Part shown: positions 44,001 through 55,537 of the stretch, piece by piece | Layout of the letters: the number at the start of each line of letters is the position of its first letter | Numbering within the stretch: position 1 is the stretch's first letter | Assembly: GCA_015143295.1 (NCBI GenBank) | Contig: CM026552.1 | Span: 62,490,944 to 62,554,943, forward strand | Length of the DNA stretch: 64,000 bases | Reading direction: 5' to 3' | Source of the DNA: Tetracentron sinense | Lineage: Eukaryota > Streptophyta > Magnoliopsida > Trochodendrales > Trochodendraceae | Made by a program: the position numbers and the translations under genes | Notes under the pieces: model-generated | Database searches by the model: none | Told to the model about the DNA's origin: nothing | What the model saw: the letters and a program-made list of their open reading frames with translations, nothing else

Positions 44001-46355
44001 TGATGATTTCTCTAGAATGTCATGGGTGGCATTTATAAGAGAGAAATCCGATGCTTTTGACAATTTCAAAAGTATTTGCCTGAAAATTCAAAATGAGAAA
44101 AGATGCCCAATCACTCGAATTCGAAGTGATCATGGAAAGGAGTTTGAAAACTCTAAGTACAACGACTTTTGTGATGAGTCGGGTATCAAACATGAATTTT
44201 CTGCACCTATTACACCTCAGCAGAATGGTGTAGTAGAGAGGAAGAACAGGGTTCTCCAAGAGATGGCTAGAGTTATGCTTCATAGCAACAATCTAGCTTC
44301 TCATTTCTGGGCTGAGGCAGTTAACACTGCTTGCTATATAGTTAATAGAGTTTTTGTAAGACCTGGAACAAGGAAAACCCCATATGAGTTGTGGAATAAC
44401 AAGAAACCTAGTGTCAAGTACTTTCGAGAATTCGGAAGTAAATGCTATATCCTTAAGGATAGAGAGCAACTGGGCAAATTTGAATCCCGGAGTGATGAAG
44501 GGATATTTCTTGGATATTCCACCAACAGTAGAGCTTATCGAGTGTATAACTTGAGAACCTCTACAATTATGGAGTCCATAAATGTAGTTGTGGATGACTC
44601 CGGTGTTGAAAATGTGCAACGTGAGGATGATGAAAGTGCTGAAAATGTAAATGTTGAAATTATTTCAACACCACCTATTGATAAGCAAACATCTCCATCA
44701 AAACCTACACATCCTAGGGTCATGAGTCCTCACACCCCCACTGATATAATTGGTGATGTTGAAAGTGGAGTGAGAACGAGGAAACAAATTGAAAATGAAG
44801 TTAGCTACATTTGCTATACTTCATCTTTTGAACCCAAGAATGTAGCTGAAGCTCTTGCAGATGATAATTGGATAAATGCAATGCAAGAAGAGTTACTTCA
44901 GTTTACTAGGAATGATGTTTGGTATTTAGTACCTAGGCCTAACAATACAAATGTGATAGGTACCAAATGGATTTTCAAGAACAAATCTGATGAAAAAGGT
45001 ACTATCATAAGAAATAAGGCTAGGTTAGTTGCACAAGGATACACCCAAATTGAAGGTATTGACTTCGATGAAACTTTTGCTCCTGTAGCCAGGCTAGAAT
45101 CAATAAGAATTCTTCTAGCTGTGGCTTGCCATATGAAATTCAAACTTTTTCAAATGGATGTTAAGAGTGCCTTTCTGAATGGCATTCTACATGAGGAAGT
45201 CTATGTGGAACAACCAAAAGGGTTTGAAGATCCACATCACCTTGATCAAGTATATCGGCTAAAAAGGGCCCTCTATGGTTTAAAGCAAGCTCCAAGAGCT
45301 TGGTATGAGAGGCTGACTACTTATCTCTTGGAAAACGGATTTTCGAGAGGGGGAGTAGACAGAACCCTTTTCATAAAGAATGTAAAGGTGATATTGTCAT
45401 CGCCCAGATATATGTTGATGACATAGTATTTGGTTCCACATTAGACTTACATGCTCATTCATTTGCTGAACAAATGAAAAATGAATTTGAAATGAGCATG
45501 GTTGGTGAGCTAAGTTTCTTCCTTGGTCTTCAGATCAAGCAATTGGATTCTGGGATCTCAGTATCTCAAATCAAATATGCAAAAAATCTAGTGAAGAAAT
45601 TTGGAATGAGTTCTGCTAAGCATGCTAGGACTCCTATGAGTACTACTATAAAGCTTAGTAAAGATACTTCAGGGAAGGATGTCGATCAGACTAATTATAG
45701 AAGCATGATTGGTAGTTTGCTCTACCTAACTGCTACTAGACCCGACATAGCCTTTAGTGTTGGAGCATGTGCCCGTTATCAAGCAAATCCCAAAGAGTCT
45801 CACTTAGTTGCTGTCAAGCGTATCATTCGCTATGTGAGTGGAACTATGTCCTTAGGCCTCTGGTATTCTTTCGATACCAATGTCATTGTCGTGGGGTATT
45901 CCGATGCTGATTGGGCTGGAAATACTGATGATAGGAAGAGCACCTCCGGCGGGTGTTTCTATATTGGAAACTGCTTAGTTGCTTGGCTTAGCAAAAAGCA
46001 GAATTCCATTTCCTTGTCTACAGCCGAGGCTGAGTATATAGCAGCTGGTAGTTGTTGCACCCAACTTCTGTGGATGAAACAGATGTTGAAGGATTATGGG
46101 ATTGATCAAAGCACTATGATTGTGTATTGTGATAACACAAGTGCAATCAATATCTCCAAAAATCCTGTACAACACTCTCGCACAAAGCATATAGACATTA
46201 GGCATCACTTCATCCGTGATCTTGTTGAGCAAAAAGTTGTGTCTATTGAGTATGTCCAAACAGAGAATCAATATGCGGACATTCTCACAAAACCTTTAGA
46301 TTCCCTTAGGTTTGAACTCCTTAGGAAATCCATCGGTTTGTGTGGAGTTGAGTAA
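41042..46355 (+). pseudogene. SIRE-type gag-pol, copy 2 (two frameshifts)
   Basis: Same domain order as copy 1 with ATG at 41042. Gag and the first zinc knuckle read cleanly to about 42904, where one C is missing from AAATCCTCCTCC and the frame is lost just before the second knuckle. The next frame carries the second knuckle, protease, a complete integrase (including [16 protein letters not shown], damaged in copy 1) and most of RT. One A missing near 45386 (GTAAAGG instead of GTAAAAGG) then ends the frame before YVDD. RT end and RNase H continue to the stop at 46353-46355. The lesions differ from those of copy 1, so both copies were disabled independently. Confidence 0.95.
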
Positions 46356-47526
46356 TGGTGTACTTGTTTCATAGCCTAGGTGTTCTTCATGTTCTATTTA
46401 TGTCATAGAGCTATATTTTTTTATGTAATAAAAATCCAAAAACATTCAAAAATTGAAAAATATTGCAAAAAATAATGTGTTTGTATGACCTTATTTTTCC
46501 TATCTTTTTGCTTAATGTTATTTCCTTGAAATCATATTTAACCATATAATCCAAGGATAAATATTTCATAGGATTGAATAATATAGGATAGATCAATTGT
46601 TGGTTCGATCTTGTGATTGAATTTGGTCATGCTAATTAACCTCAGTTAGAGTTGAGCATACAATGATGTTCTAATTTGCACATGCACTCTGACTGATTCT
46701 TTAAATGGTTTTAGTTCCTATTTAAAGGTTCTGATATTATACCATATGGTTCCCTAGATTAATCAAATCTAGAATAACCAATGTCATAAAAAATTCCATA
46801 AGGTGAGCCCCCTAGATATAAAAATTATTGACATGGAAAGGACTACCTGTGAGTTTGTGTGATAGCTACTAGTGAATGCAAACAGTGAGTAATGGCTACC
46901 TAGACAAACAGTAGGTATCTATATGGATTGCTAGTGTGAAAGCCCCTACTGTCATTAGAAAGAGCTACCTTCTCACTTGAGTGAAAGTCACCAGTGTACT
47001 AAAAACTATATATGTGTACTCCAAAAAGAATTTTCAGAATGAGTACAATTTGACTGAAAAAGAAATGAAATAAATTTGTTAGTCAAATTTGGGATAAAAA
47101 TTGCTCATCAGATAAATATGGATGATTATTGGTTTTAAATCTAGTTTTTGAAAATTTTAGAGTCCCATTTGACATATAATGTCAAAATCAAGATTAAGAA
47201 AAGAAACCAATTCAAAGAGTCCAGTAATGAATTTTGATTTCATACTCACATTACTTCTAATTGTATCTTGACTCTGATTGTGAATTTGATGCAAATACCA
47301 TATTTAATCACCGGTGAAAATCAATTCATGTTTACATAATCCTTGTTTATGTCTATACTTGATATATCAATTCTTGGGTGATTATTATTTATGATTTTTA
47401 TGAAATCACATGTTGCATATTTTTTGGTCAGTTGGTCATTTTGAGGTGAAAATGAATTTTCAATGTTCCATTGGTTGAGGGGGAGAAAAGGTTTTAATTG
47501 TAAAATTTTTAAAAAATTTTCAGACC
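46356..47526 (+). other. Spacer between pol and ORF3, SIRE copy 2
   Basis: Counterpart of 36471-37633; it differs by a few substitutions and by extra bases in an AAAATTTTTAAAAAATTTTC stretch just before the palindromes. No gene seen. Confidence 0.6.
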
Positions 47527-47584
47527 ACCGATCGCTCGGTGTTAAAGACCGATCGATCGGTCTTTCGTGAACAGTGTTATAAAA
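47527..47584 (+). promoter_or_regulatory. Internal palindrome-TATA module upstream of ORF3, copy 2
   Basis: ACCGATCGCTCGGT at 47527-47540, ACCGATCGATCGGT at 47548-47561 and TATAAAA at 47578-47584. Both palindromes are unchanged relative to copy 1 although the bases just upstream differ. Confidence 0.6.
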
Positions 47585-47783
47585 CCCTCATTTCTATTTT
47601 TTTTGTTCACTTGTTCTCCGACCTCCAGAGCGATCCCTCGGTTCCTTCTCCTACAAATCCTTCATACGGTCATTCCTTTCTATTCTAAAGGTTTCCCAAG
47701 CATCTAAAAGGTAAGATTTGTGGATTTTCTTCGATTTAGATTGATTTTCTCGTCTAGGGCATTGTTTTCTTGCATTTTCTTCC

Positions 47784-49073
47784 ATGGCTTTCGTTTTGTC
47801 GTTAATCCTTCTTGCCTATCTCATGTCTGGCGTTCCCAAACGTCGGAGGTTGGTCCTCAACAACCAAGAGGATCCTCCTCAAGATGAGGAAAACCTAGAG
47901 CCATCTACTTTCACTCCAATAGGGCATGGTATTTCCATTGGGGACAGACCAATTCGTAGAATCATTGATTCTACTGCTGAGAATCGCCAAAAGGCTTTGG
48001 CTGATAAAACTGGTAAAAACAAGGGTAAAGCCTCATCTTCCCATGCCAGTCTATCATCTTCTTTCATTAATCCTTCGGCTGCTCAACTTTACCGTGAATA
48101 TTTTAGCAAGAAGGCTATCATGGTTGAGCGTGGAATTCAAATTTCAGACTTTGATGATTATTATCTTCCTAAACTCATTACCGATCGTAAATGGGAAGGT
48201 ATTCTCCATCTATCATGTCCAGCTCCTATTCAGTTGGTTCAGGAATTTTATTCCAATTTTTCTGATATCAACTTGAAAACTTGGTCTTTCAAAACTAAAG
48301 CTTTAGAAAAATCTGTGGTAATAAATCCTGATTTAATTGCTGCTATTCTTGGTTGTCCTCGAGTTCCAAATGCTTATTATCCTTATAGATATAAGACTGA
48401 TGAGGATAAAGAAACCATGGAACAAGTTGTTACCTTTCTAAGTGGCACTCCTTCATTTTGGGTTGGTTCTCTCATTGAAGTGTCTAAACTCACTAGGGAT
48501 GCAAGACTTGTAAACCTAGTCATGAGTGCCAATATCCACCCAAAGGTTCATACTGCAGACCTTAGGGAAGAAAGAGCTCGTTTTCTATTCAGTCTTCTTC
48601 GTGGGGATGATATTGATCTTGGAGCACATTTTATCGATTTGATGATCCAAGCTCATCGATCTGACACTGTAGTTGGAGCCCTTCCCTTTGGATCTCTTAT
48701 CACTAAACTTCTTGGTTTACAAGGGGTATTTGCACCTCCTGGTGCTCCTACTCGAGTACCTAAGGGTCCAATCAATAAAAAGACCCTATCTCAGAGTTTC
48801 TCACATGCCTCAGTTCGAGATACAGAGGAGGGAGCAGAAGTTGGTGTTGGGTCATCTCGTCCTCCACCGACCACTATGGATGATCTTGGGAGGATGATGA
48901 GAGAGATGCAGATGGATCTCCGGACTCATATTTCATCATACGAGGAGTTTACTACAGAGGTTCGTGGTAGACTTGGATCTCTCGATGCAGCCGTGCTAGG
49001 AGTACAGCGAGATGTTCGAGATTTTCGCGCTTACTATGAGTCACAGCTCACTTCTGATGATGAGCAGGAGTAA
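47784..49073 (+). CDS. ORF3, copy 2: extra retrotransposon protein of 429 aa
   Basis: Full length and almost identical to the copy-1 protein; the one amino acid difference noticed is Leu for Pro near residue 38 (ENLEPS versus ENPEPS). No stop or frameshift, in contrast to gag-pol of the same copy. Same hydrophobic start, central plant-transposon-type domain and helical C-terminus. Confidence 0.85.
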   Translation: MAFVLSLILLAYLMSGVPKRRRLVLNNQEDPPQDEENLEPSTFTPIGHGISIGDRPIRRIIDSTAENRQKALADKTGKNKGKASSSHASLSSSFINPSAAQLYREYFSKKAIMVERGIQISDFDDYYLPKLITDRKWEGILHLSCPAPIQLVQEFYSNFSDINLKTWSFKTKALEKSVVINPDLIAAILGCPRVPNAYYPYRYKTDEDKETMEQVVTFLSGTPSFWVGSLIEVSKLTRDARLVNLVMSANIHPKVHTADLREERARFLFSLLRGDDIDLGAHFIDLMIQAHRSDTVVGALPFGSLITKLLGLQGVFAPPGAPTRVPKGPINKKTLSQSFSHASVRDTEEGAEVGVGSSRPPPTTMDDLGRMMREMQMDLRTHISSYEEFTTEVRGRLGSLDAAVLGVQRDVRDFRAYYESQLTSDDEQE

Positions 49074-49753
49074 TAGTTCGTGATGAAAGTTTATCTTAGT
49101 CGGGTGCCAGTTTTTATTTGACATTTTGATGTATTTTGTCTTGGTTGTATTTCTGGATATTATTGACTTGTTATGGATATATACATTTGAATGGTTTAAG
49201 CTCATATTTTACTATCTCATCTCATTTCAATGGTTTATGCATTACTTTTCTACTCCACCTTTGGCATTTCGAGCCAAAAAGGGGGAGATTGGTAATAGTT
49301 CATGTAATGTGTTGATAGTATTATGGAAATGCTAACCTGTTATGGATTGTGGAATTGTGAATTATCCTATATTTTATTTCCCATGCTTCACAAGTTTTTG
49401 ATTTACCATGTGCAGGCAAACAGGTTCTAAGTTTGGTAAATCATGACAAGTTAACATGTCAAAAGTCATGTAATTATTTTTGATAGTATTATGGAAATGC
49501 TAACCTGTTATGGATTGTGGAATTGTGAATTATCCTATATTTTATTTCCCATGCTTCACAGGTTTTTGATTTAGCATGTGCAGGCAAACAGGTTCTAAGT
49601 TTGGTAAATCATGACAAGTTAACATGTCAAAAGTCATGTAATTATTTTTGAGTCATGTAAAGGTCAATTTTCCATTTTTGAATCAATTGGGAAAATTTGA
49701 ACCTCGTATATGAATTAGTCTTGTTTTGTCCCGGAATTACCAAAGGGGGAGAT
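49074..49753 (+). repeat. 3' untranslated region of SIRE copy 2 with a 168-bp tandem duplication
   Basis: 49314-49481 is repeated at 49482-49649 with few differences (GTTTTTGATTTACC versus GTTTTTGATTTAGC). Copy 1 has a single version. The polypurine tract CAAAGGGGGAGAT precedes LTR 3. Confidence 0.85.
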
Positions 49754-50982
49754 TGTAAATCCCTAAATAGGTGTTGGCAAATTCCGTGATCATTAGATAG
49801 GTCAGTTGAGTCGAGTCGTCGAGTCATGTTTAACTTGTCAGAAGAGAAGAGCTAAAGCTTAAAGAAGATTGAAGAAAGTGAAGGAAAAAGCTTCTACTCC
49901 GGATCTAGACAGGTAATGGACTTAGAGACCCTACCTAGGTTGGATTTGACTTAGAATAACCCTAAAAATACCTAGGAGGATAGTTTTAAGCCTACCAAAA
50001 TTATTTGATCTTAGTTGAATCAAATAAAAATAAAATGAAAATGATTTTGGCAAAAATTCTGTCTCAACCGATCGCTCGGTATTGAGACCGATCGATCGGT
50101 GGCCTACCGAGCGATCGGTGGCTATCGACTGGACCAAATATTTGTATGGGGAAATTTTCCAGAGAGGTGATTTAGAACCGAGCGATCGGTCAATAGAACC
50201 GATCGATCCGTTTTGGACTGAGCGATCGGTAGTGAGGACCGATCGATCGGTCCCCGTAAAAAGAATTTTTCTTTTTCTGGATTCTTTTTTTAACCCTATA
50301 TAAACAACTTTTGAGAGACCTAATTCGTGTCTTTTATATTTTTGAAAGAGTAGAGGTCTGAGAAACTCTTCTAGGGTTTTTCTTATTGCTTTTATTAGAT
50401 CTTTGTTGATCCCTCCTCTTTCTAAGATCCTAGAGAATGCAAGTATAGATCTAAATCTTTGATCTTGCATTGTGTGATCTCAGATCTGTATGAGATCCCT
50501 CTAGGGTTTGAAAATTTACTAAATTGATTCACAACCCTACACCTTGTGTGTGTCCGGTGTTTGATCCGGAGCCTTCGTGGAAGGAGATCGATCGTGTGTG
50601 ATCGTGGATTTGAAGTCGCTTGAAAAGATTTGGTCGGTGTGGAACCGAAGCTGCTAAGGCGGAGATCGAACCTGCTGGTTCGTGGAAATCAAGAGTAAGA
50701 GTCTATACCTAGGAACGTCGTTTCTGTTTTGGTAAGGTCTTGTCTTGTACTTGATATCTTTTTATAGTGAAGTTTATTACTGGACAAGGTCCCGTGGTTT
50801 TTTCCCGTTAGGGTTTTCCACGTAAAAATCTTCTGTGTTTGATTTGTGTGGATTGTCTGATTGAATTAATCATTGATTTCTAAACATATTAATTGAAAAA
50901 TTAAAATTGGTTAGAAATTATTAGATAGACCTATTCACCCCCCCCTCTAGGTCTTAGAGATCATTGATCTGGATAAATTTCA
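49754..50982 (+). repeat. SIRE-type LTR copy 3
   Basis: 1229 bp, ending GGATAAATTTCA before CTCAA. Closest to LTR 1. Palindrome cluster starts at 50067 and TATATAAA is at 50297-50304; two of its sites have single-base changes (GACTGAGCGATCGGT, GTGAGGACCGATCG). Confidence 0.95.
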
Positions 50983-51724
50983 CTCAAGCTTGGGGTTTCT
51001 ACTCAAGGGTTTTCTTCAAGCTAGGAGTGATCCTCAAGAGATTAGTACACTCTTCTACTGGCTTAGTAATAACCTAGGTTTTCTTTTAAAAATGCATGTT
51101 GGATTTGAGCTTGCATGTTCCTTGTTTTGAACCTATCATGTATCCTAAATTTTATAAATTAAAGGAAATGGTTGTGGAATGTGTGGGATGTATGGATGGT
51201 TGAAGCGAATGGATGCCATGTGGAATGTGATGGATGTTGTGTGATGGAAAATGGGGAAGGGCAATGTACACCAAGTGTTTGTTGAAATGTGGATTATGAG
51301 AATATGAGTTAAAAGACTTAAGGATATGTCGAATATCACGTGTTTGATGAAATGCATGTATGGAAATGAAACTCAAGACTATGAAAACATGATTTAGTGA
51401 TTTTTCCCAATTTGATGAATTTGCTAACATGTCCTATATGTTCAGCTAAAACCTCACATGTCTATAGAAATTTTTGAAATGCTATAAAATATTCTCCATA
51501 ATTTAAATGCTTTCTATGATTTCCATGATGCTCACACTACTCTATGCATTGTATTTAATGTTTAAAAATGTTTTTGATGATTACTATGATGTTCACAATT
51601 ACTCCATGATGCTCACAAGCACTATGCACATGAATGAGGATAGCATGAAGATGGATCATAAGAATAACAAGAAAAAAGATCATAAGAAAAGTTATAAGAA
51701 AGAGGAAATAAAGTGACAAGATAA

Positions 51725-52200
51725 GACGCTAGTATGTCCATCCATTTCATAGTTCGAGTACTAGTTAAAACAAGGCAAAATGCTAGTATGTCCGTCTATT
51801 TCATAGTTTGGGTACTAGTTAAAACAAGATAAGATGCTAGTATGTCCGTCCATTTCATAGTTCGGGTACTAGTTAATAGAAGACAAGACGCTAGTATGTC
51901 CGTCCATTTCATAGTTCGGGTACTAGTTAAAATAAGGCAAGATGCTAGTATGTCCGTCCATTTCATAGTTCGGGTACTAGTTAAAACAAGATAAGACGCT
52001 AGTATGTCCGTCCATTTCATAGTTTGGGTACTAGTTAAAACAAGGCAAGACGCTAGTATGTTCGTTCATTTCATAGTTTGGATGCTAGTTAAAACAAGAC
52101 AAGACGCTAGTATGTCAGTCCATTTCATAGTTCGGGTATTAGTTAAAACAAGATAAGATTCTAGTATGTCCATCAATTTCATAGTTCAAGTGCTAGCCAA
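51725..52200 (+). repeat. Hairpin tandem repeats, solo LTR 3
   Basis: About eight units of 58 bp with GCTAGTATGTCCGTCCATTT then CATAGTTCGGGTACTAGTTA. CTAGTA pairs with TACTAG. Some units have a single change giving a G-U pair (TATTAG, TGCTAG). The stem-loop block with ATGTCGGTAGGTG follows at 52463-52515. Confidence 0.8.
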
Positions 52201-52898
52201 ATAAGATAAGTGAAATGAAGAATATCATAAGATGCATAAGGAACTCACAAGATTCATAAGATACACAAGGAACTCACAAGACTCACAAGGTAATTGAAAT
52301 ACATTTTGGTTAAAGCATGAACACAAAGTATGATTTAAAATATTATGTTCGAGATTTATAGTTGTTATTTTGTCTTAGCTTCCGCTCTCTGATTATGTAT
52401 ATGTGATGATGAACTGTACCACGTATGGCATATTAATATTATTACTATTGTTAGCTAGTAGCCTGTACTCGCTAAGTATTCCATACTCAGTCGTACCTAT
52501 TGATGTCGGTAGGTGCACCATACGATATATGTGCTCCAGTTCGTTGGATCGAGGCTATTCATAGAGAGTAGGAGCTTGCTCGGGATCGTCATCCAGATGT
52601 TAGGGGCCTTAACATGTGGCCCTATGGTTGGGTTGAGTGAGAGAGGCATGTATTTTAGGATTTACTTTGGGGATTTTCATGTGGGCTTGAGTTGGTAACT
52701 CAAGTGTTGTACCTTTTGTACTTATTGTAGTTTTTATTCAGTCGTTTATTTATATTAACACTTAGAAGAACAATTATATAGAAGAAATTTTCAGGTTCAC
52801 TATTTGGCATGCCTTATATACTCCTTGCAGGATGGTTTGAAGGATAAGTCACGTTGTCAAAGTATCATAACTCCTAGGGGGTATTTTGGGGCGTGACA

Positions 52899-54110
52899 CC
52901 CATCTCGGACAGTAAGTGGGTCAATCCTGTTCATGTTGTGCCCAAAAAAGTAGGGTTCATAGTGGTGGAAAATGAGAAGAAGGAATTGGTCACCCAACAA
53001 CTAAAGAAAGGTTGGAGAGTCTATATTGATTACAAAAAACTCAACACGGACACTAAGAAAAAACAATTTTTTGCTACCCTTTATTGATCAGATGTTGGAA
53101 AGACTGGCTGGTCACTCCTTCTACTGTTTCTTAGATATCCACTCAGGGTACAATCAAATACCCATCGCCCCTGAGGACCATGAGAAAACCACTTTCACCT
53201 GTCCTTTCGGTACATTTGCCTATCGTCGCAAGCCCTTTGGCCTCTGCAATGCACCTGCGACTCTTCAAAGGTGCATGACTAGCATTTTTAGTGACATTGT
53301 AGAGAAATTTCTTGAAGTCTTCACAGATGACTTCTCTATCTTTGGTTCATCTTTTGATGAATGTCTCCATCACCTCAGTCTAGTCTTAGAGCGGTGTCAG
53401 GATAAACGCCTTGTCCTAAATTTGGAGAAATGCCACTTCATGGTGAAGAAAGGCATAGTTTTGGGCTATGTGATATCTAATCAAGGGATCGAGGTTGATA
53501 AGGCAAAGATCGATGTTATCTCTACTCTACCAATCCCTAAGTCCATTTGTGACTTTCCTAAGACATGCTGGGTTTTATCGAAGATTTATCAAGGATTTTT
53601 CTCAAATCACTCGTCCCCTGTGTAGTCTTTTAGCTAAGGATAGCTCTTTTGACTTCAATACCGAGTGTGTGACTGCATTTGAGCACCTTAAATCTGAGCT
53701 CACCTCTTCTCCTATCATCTGTCCTCCCGATTGGACCCCCTTCCCTTCGAAATGATGTGTGATGCCTCAGATTATGCCTTAGGTGTAGTTTTAGGACAAA
53801 GAGTCAACAAGCTACCGCATGTCATCTACTATGCCAGCAAGACTCTAAATTCCGCATAGCTGAACTATTCCACTACCAAGAAAGAACTCTTGGCCATCGT
53901 GTTTTCACTCGATAAATTTTGATCCTACTTACTCGACATGAAGGTCATAGTATACTCTGATCATGCAGTGCTAAGATATCTCCTTTCCAAGAAGGACACA
54001 AAACCAAGACTGATTCGATGGATTCTTTTACTACAAGAATTCAATCTCGAAATTCGAGACAAGAAAGGAATTGAGAATGTGGTCCCGACCACCTATCTCG
54101 ACTGACCGTA
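52899..54110 (+). pseudogene. Athila-like RT and RNase H
   Basis: Continues from 28752 with SDSKWVNPVHVVPKK, GWRVYIDYKKLN (frame change near 53060), FYCFLDIHSGYNQIPI, KPFGLCNAPATLQRCM, and the active site VFTDDFSIFG (Thr where Met is usual; both Asp retained). Then AGFYRRFIKDFSQITRPL, SDYALGVVLGQR, YYASKTLNSA and [19 protein letters not shown], each followed or preceded by stops. RT and RNase H would copy the RNA genome. Confidence 0.85.
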
Positions 54111-55460
54111 GAGTCCATTTCTAAACCTTTACCCATCCTTGAGACCTTTCTTGACGAACAACTGTTCACGGTCTCAGACTCTCTATGGTATGCTGACATT
54201 GTCAACTACCTCGTGACTAAAGAAATCCCTTCTCACTGGTCCAAACAAGATACACATCAATTCTTGATCAGGGTGAAGTATTACTCATGGGACGAACCTT
54301 ACCTCTATAAATATTGTCCAGACCAGCTCATTCTTCTATGTGTCCCAGAGTATGACCAATTGAACATTCTCTCATCTCGTCATGATCAACCCTGTGGGGG
54401 TCATTTCAGTACTAAAGGGCTGCCGAGAAAATTTTGTAGTGTGGATTCTGCTGGCTATCTTTTTTCGAGATGCACATATCTACTGCAAAGCCTGCCTTAA
54501 TTGTCAACATCTAGGCGAAATTTCTCAAAGAAACATGATTCCCCTCACCCCTATTCAGGTTGATGAGATCTTCGATATCTGGGGCATCGACTTCATGGGA
54601 CCATTTCCCATCTTGCATGGTTACCAGTACATTCTCCTAGCAGTCGACTATGTCTCTAAATGGATAGAGGTCATTCCCACCAAAACTAATGGCCATAGAG
54701 TAGTGGTCAGATTTCTAAAAGAAAATATCTTCTCTCGATTCGGAACCCCCAAATTCATCATCATTGATGGGGGCAAACATTTCTATAACAAAATCTTTGT
54801 GCAATTTTTGAAAAAGTACAGTGTCACCCACAAAGTTGCTCTTGCTTATCATCCGCAAATCAAACCATCAGATCAAACAAATTCTGGAAAAAACAGTCAA
54901 TACTAGTCGTAAAGATTGGTCCCTCCTTCTGACGGACTCTCTTTGGGCCTACTGTACTACCTTCAAAAATCCTTTCGACATGTCTTCGTATCGACTGGTT
55001 TATGGGAGACCATGTCACCTCCCTGTAGAGTTAGAGCACAGAGCCCTATGGGCTATTAAAAAGTTAAATTTTGACTTAGACTCTGCAGGAGAGGAGAGAA
55101 AACTGCAACTCCTTGAGTTGGATGACCTCGGAAATGATTCTTATATCTTGTCAAAGCAATACAAAGCGAAAATGAAAAAGAATCACGACAAGAGCATCTT
55201 GAGAAAAGACATCCTCCCAGGACAGATAGTATTACAGTATAATTCTACACTTCATATCTTTCCTAAGAAATTAAAGTCTAGGTGGTCCAGTTCATTCATT
55301 GTGACCGAGGTCAAGCCCTATGGGAATATCATTGTCATGGATCCAAAAGACAACTCCACTTTCTAGGTTAATGGTCAATGTCTGAAACAATTCATTGAAC
55401 TTGATGTTTCATCCATCCAAGCTGATGAGATTAATCTAACCAATCCTATCTATGAAGATC
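54111..55460 (+). pseudogene. Athila-like integrase, catalytic Glu segment deleted
   Basis: Zinc region HDQPCGGHFSTKG and CLNCQHLGEISQRN, core WGIDFMGPFPILHGYQYIL (first Asp), IIDGGKHFYN (second Asp), then AYHPQ near 54860. The segment normally carrying NGQ-E-SNRE with the catalytic Glu is absent: HPQ is followed within a few bases by the downstream [13 protein letters not shown] in another frame. C-terminal motifs [39 protein letters not shown] and [18 protein letters not shown] follow, ending near 55460. Confidence 0.85.
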
Positions 55461-55537
55461 AATGACTCACTCAGTCTCTATGAGCTTCATTTTGTTTGGG
55501 GGTGCTTTTACGTACACCCGTTGTGTTTGGCTGAAGA

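Larger units (their letters stand above)
29863..50982 (+). mobile_element. SIRE/Maximus-type copia tandem array: LTR-internal-LTR-internal-LTR
   Basis: Three LTRs (29863-31093, 39747-40974, 49754-50982) enclose two internal regions (31094-39746, 40975-49753) that look about 99% alike by eye. Only one target duplication exists, CTCAA at 29858-29862 and 50983-50987, so the array behaves as a single insertion that gained a unit by recombination. Each internal region has a tRNA-iMet primer site, one long gag-pol frame (broken by two small indels per copy), a 1.4-kb spacer, an intact 429-codon ORF3 and a polypurine tract AAAGGGGGAGAT. The long gag with coiled coil, two zinc knuckles and an extra 3' ORF fit SIRE/Maximus. 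Confidence 0.93.
28753..52898 (+). mobile_element. Solo LTR 3, Tekay-like, split by the SIRE array
   Basis: Left part 28753-29862 starts TGTAGAACCCC; right part 50988-52898 ends GGGGCGTGACA. Target duplications CCCAT at 28748-28752 and 52899-52903 are identical, and removing the whole block restores the Athila-like RT frame. Without the nested array it is about 3.0 kb. It has the conserved block near 29388-29445, palindromes and TATA (29485-29660), hairpin repeats (51725-52200) and the stem-loop block (52463-52515). Confidence 0.92.
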
